Source: Clostridia bacterium | GTDB lineage: Bacteria; Bacillota_A; Clostridia; Christensenellales; Borkfalkiaceae | Direction: 5' to 3' | Length of the DNA: 64,000 bases | Assembly (NCBI GenBank): GCA_017504735.1 | Contig: JAFVQP010000070.1 | Location: 25,861-89,860, forward strand | Shown: piece by piece, positions 62,440-64,000 of the stretch | Layout: each line of letters opens with the position of its first letter | How positions within the stretch are numbered: position 1 is the stretch's first letter | The notes under the pieces: generated by a model | The model's input: only the letters and a program-made list of their open reading frames with translations | Database searches by the model: none | Told to the model about the DNA's origin: nothing | Made by a program: the position numbers and the translations under genes

Positions 62440-62470
62440 TTCTTGCTTTCTTATAGTTAAGCTTTGTACT

Positions 62471-62499
62471 ATTATAGCACAATTATTTTATAAAAACAA
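62471..62499 (-). promoter_or_regulatory. Sigma-A promoter of the TIM-barrel enzyme gene
   Basis: Minus strand TTGTTT (62499-62494), 17 bases, TATAAT (62476-62471). Confidence 0.7.
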
Positions 62500-62520
62500 T
62501 ATTTTCGGCTAGAGTTTCTA

Positions 62521-62797
62521 GTGCGGACGAATATTTTGGCTTTGCCAAAGCGTCGTCGCGCCGCTCGGCAATTATCAATTGCCGCCTTTGCCATTAAGTT
62601 TATCAGCATCCAATCTCCATAAGGCAAAGCGTTTTGCTCTCACAAAACGGCTCTTCTCGTGCAAAGTGCGGTTTGCTTTGCACTCGGTCACCGCAAACGC
62701 CCACTCATGCGTTTGCTCATCTCGCCCCTAAAAAGTATTACTAATACTTTTCTTAACGGGCAGCTCGTCCCTCAAATCCCTTCGTATTCGTGCGTAT
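62521..62797. other. Palindrome-dense non-coding region next to tRNA-Leu
   Basis: No convincing protein frame. At least six hairpins: 62535-62549 (TTTGGC/GCCAAA), 62567-62583 (GGCAATT/AATTGCC), 62630-62649 (CGTTTTG/CAAAACG), 62659-62683 (GTGCAAAG/CTTTGCAC), 62693-62716 (GCAAACGC/GCGTTTGC) and 62731-62751 (AAAAGTATTA/TAATACTTTT). The left end begins GTGCGGACGAA, the same 11 bases as the 3' end of the tRNA gene at 62840-62850. Near 62775 an inverted copy of the tRNA T-arm side (CAAATCCCTTCGT) appears. It could be a structured RNA ending at the terminator at 62799, or the scar of an element once integrated at the tRNA. Confidence 0.5.
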
Positions 62798-62798
62798 C

Positions 62799-62836
62799 GA
62801 AAAATAGGCGACCCCCAAAAGGGCATCGCCTATTTT
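62799..62836. terminator. Strong bidirectional terminator beside tRNA-Leu
   Basis: AAAATAGGCGA pairs with TCGCCTATTTT, with A- and T-runs on both sides. It terminates the tRNA on minus, and any transcript of the palindrome region on plus. Confidence 0.85.
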
Positions 62837-62837
62837 T

Positions 62838-62922
62838 TGGTGCGGACGAAGGGATTTGAACCCACACGGTGTTACCCACAGGAACCTGAAACCTGCGCGT
62901 CTGCCAATTTCGCCACGTCCGC
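62838..62922 (-). tRNA. tRNA-Leu (anticodon CAG), CCA encoded
   Basis: The minus strand from 62922 gives a perfect seven-pair acceptor stem (GCGGACG with CGTCCGC), a D-arm GCG/CGC with GG in the loop, anticodon loop TTCAGGT (CAG), a long variable arm GGT/ACC typical of Leu, T-loop TTCAAAT and an encoded CCA. Two stem positions are U-U mismatches (31-39 and 50-64). It lies 12 bases after the peptidase E stop and is probably co-transcribed. Confidence 0.92.
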
Positions 62923-62934
62923 TTTTTTAAGAAA

Positions 62935-63645
62935 TCAAACCTCTATCGGTTCGATTTCACTCTTTTGTAAAGTCTTGTCCTTACAGTCGATATACCAGGC
63001 TTTTCCGCCACTCAACACACTGCCTAAAACTTTTCCGTCTTCAATAACCAGCGCCGCATTATCTTCAATCCCATAAGCACAGTCGCCATTATAACATACT
63101 ATTTCATCAAAGTCAAGCATTCTCGTACCGTAATGGGGAGAAATTTTACCTTGCAGCCAACCCAGCCCCTTATACATCGAATACTTTTCAACACCCTCTC
63201 CATTCACCATTTCAGAATCAGTGTAAATATCCGAAAACCAACAAATTGCCCCTGCAGACAAGCCCGCAAGGATAACCCCTCTTTCATAGGCTTCTTCTAT
63301 CAAGGGTAAGAGTCCGCTCTTCTTCCAATGCTCTATCATAAATACCGTATCGCCGCCCCCGACGTAAATCACGTCCGCCTTTTCAAACTTTGCTTTCATT
63401 TTTTCCATATCAGGCTCTTTATACACCGTCAAAGCAACGTCCGTCTTAATATTAAACACCCCCGTATATACCTTGTGGAAAGTGTTGTAATAGGGCATAT
63501 AATCGTGGCTCGCCGTCGGGATAAACAACGCGTTAGGACGGTTTTCCCCAGCATGTTCCTTGGCAAGCTTTGCAATATATTCGTCAATTTTTAAAGTTGT
63601 TCTTTCGCGGAGTTCCCCACCGCCGATGGCGATAATTTTCTTCAT
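62935..63645 (-). CDS. pepE: Peptidase E (S51 family dipeptidase)
   Basis: A 236-residue cytoplasmic serine peptidase. The flavodoxin-like fold begins MKKIIAIGGGELRER; VIYVGGGDTVFMIEHW precedes the nucleophile elbow GLSAGAICWFSD near 115. The later SPHYGTRMLDF block near 165 supplies the likely catalytic His region. Family members cleave dipeptides with N-terminal Asp; cyanophycinases are relatives. ATG 63645 has GAGGG five bases upstream. It is preceded by the rpiB fragment and followed by tRNA-Leu. Confidence 0.88.
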   Translation of the reverse strand: MKKIIAIGGGELRERTTLKIDEYIAKLAKEHAGENRPNALFIPTASHDYMPYYNTFHKVYTGVFNIKTDVALTVYKEPDMEKMKAKFEKADVIYVGGGDTVFMIEHWKKSGLLPLIEEAYERGVILAGLSAGAICWFSDIYTDSEMVNGEGVEKYSMYKGLGWLQGKISPHYGTRMLDFDEIVCYNGDCAYGIEDNAALVIEDGKVLGSVLSGGKAWYIDCKDKTLQKSEIEPIEV

Positions 63646-63653
63646 ATTTCCCT

Positions 63654-63683
63654 CAAAAGCGCATACCAGGTATGCGTTCAATG
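63654..63683. repeat. Dispersed intergenic repeat, copy 5
   Basis: Palindromic copy GCATACCAGGTATGC, in the opposite orientation to the others relative to the plus strand, between the rpiB fragment and pepE. Confidence 0.65.
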
Positions 63684-63684
63684 C

Positions 63685-63879
63685 TTATTTATTATATTTT
63701 TTCTCAATGGCGGCAATCTTTGCAATACGTCTATCATGACGTTCACCGCCTTCATATTCGCAGGTTAAAAAGGCATTCACTATTTCTTCCATAAGTCCTA
63801 CGCCTACCACCTTTTCCCCAAATGCAATCATATTTGCATCGTTGTGAAAACGAGTATATTTTGCGCAATACACGTCGTG
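63685..63879 (-). pseudogene. rpiB: Ribose-5-phosphate isomerase B, 5'-truncated
   Basis: The last 65 residues of an RpiB-type isomerase: DVYCAKYTRFHNDANMIAFG, then VVGVGLMEEIVNAFLTCEYEGGERHDRRIAKI, the standard C-terminus. Upstream of about 63879 the frame stays open but no longer resembles RpiB; the DNA there encodes a cation-efflux protein on the other strand. The 5' two thirds of the gene are missing. Confidence 0.8.
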
Positions 63880-64000
63880 GTCCACAACTATGGGATGGAC
63901 CGGTATTTTGCGTCCGTGCATCTGGAAATGGATGCGGACAGGGATATTATGGTTTCCCACGACATCATCGACAACATAGAAGCGGATTTTGCCAAGGAAC
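63874..64000 (+). pseudogene. Cation diffusion facilitator C-terminal domain, 5'-truncated and cut by the edge
   Basis: The plus strand encodes VVVHNYGMDRYFASVHLEMD and then a short stretch followed by SHDIIDNIEADFAKE, which is the cytoplasmic dimerisation domain of CDF metal exporters (HDLxxHxYGxxxxFASVHxEVD...HDxIDxIE). The transmembrane part that should precede it is absent, replaced by the rpiB fragment in the opposite orientation. The domain call is firm; whether the joint is real is not. Confidence 0.75.

Noticed and set aside
62521..62797. CRISPR array
   Set aside because: The palindromes differ from each other, spacing is irregular and there are no repeat-spacer units or cas genes.

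Overview
The window looks like a chromosomal segment of an uncultured, moderately AT-rich, Gram-positive gut anaerobe of the class Clostridia (Bacillota). A Christensenellales-type lineage is my guess, with low confidence. The basis is the strong GGAGG-type ribosome binding sites, the many short Bacillota lipoprotein signals, the MalF/MalG sugar permeases without a local ATPase, the AraC regulators, and the many uncharacterised glycan-active and surface proteins. Almost everything is on the minus strand. I found no phage, transposase, CRISPR array or rRNA.

Layout. (1) 1-2659: two tandem metallophosphoesterase lipoproteins, the left one cut by the window edge. (2) 2803-4022: a diphosphate-type phosphofructokinase broken by a one-base frameshift. 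(3) 4203-6761: a large OB-fold/Ig-like lipoprotein. (4) 6887-7656: a divergent SLOG-like gene and XRE regulator with twin operators. (5) 7885-35518: a large extracellular-glycan block. It holds a cytoplasmic TIM-barrel enzyme, DUF4886 and DUF4838 lipoproteins, an Ig-like surface protein, two sugar permeases with their binding protein, two C-terminally anchored helical proteins, and two giant proteins (2335 and 2145 aa) built from an unfamiliar domain of about 110-125 aa repeated about 24 times in total. From 35518 down to 9901 the genes are spaced closely enough to be one transcription unit of about 25 kb. (6) 35626-42673: a cytoplasmic catabolic operon (amidohydrolase, dehydroquinase-like aldolase, Gfo/Idh/MocA, SDR, quinone-oxidoreductase-like, DMT transporter, trehalase-family GH37), with a divergent AraC regulator at 42861. 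(7) 43957-44721: a second AraC regulator. (8) 44784-52476: four tyrosine-phosphatase-like paralogues carrying five catalytic domains, plus a fossil sixth copy. (9) 52708-62406: an acyltransferase, a YgjV-GH99-like fusion, and cytoplasmic Gfo/Idh, GH3, DUF4886 and TIM-barrel enzymes. (10) 62521-64000: a palindrome-dense stretch, tRNA-Leu(CAG), peptidase E, and a chimeric end where an rpiB fragment abuts a cation-efflux fragment.

How the parts fit. Three distant promoters (upstream of the secreted metallophosphoesterase, the dehydroquinase-like operon and the secreted tyrosine phosphatases) share an almost identical element: two half-sites 21 bp apart, placed upstream of a TATAAT box and running into the -35 region. 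That is the expected arrangement for an AraC-type activator, and one copy lies beside the AraC gene at 42861. This suggests one regulon that combines extracellular dephosphorylation with intracellular use of a cyclic or sugar-like compound. The SBP/permease block and giant surface proteins would bind and import glycan fragments, and the cytoplasmic GH37, GH3, GH-like and Gfo/Idh enzymes would process them. Substrates cannot be read from sequence.
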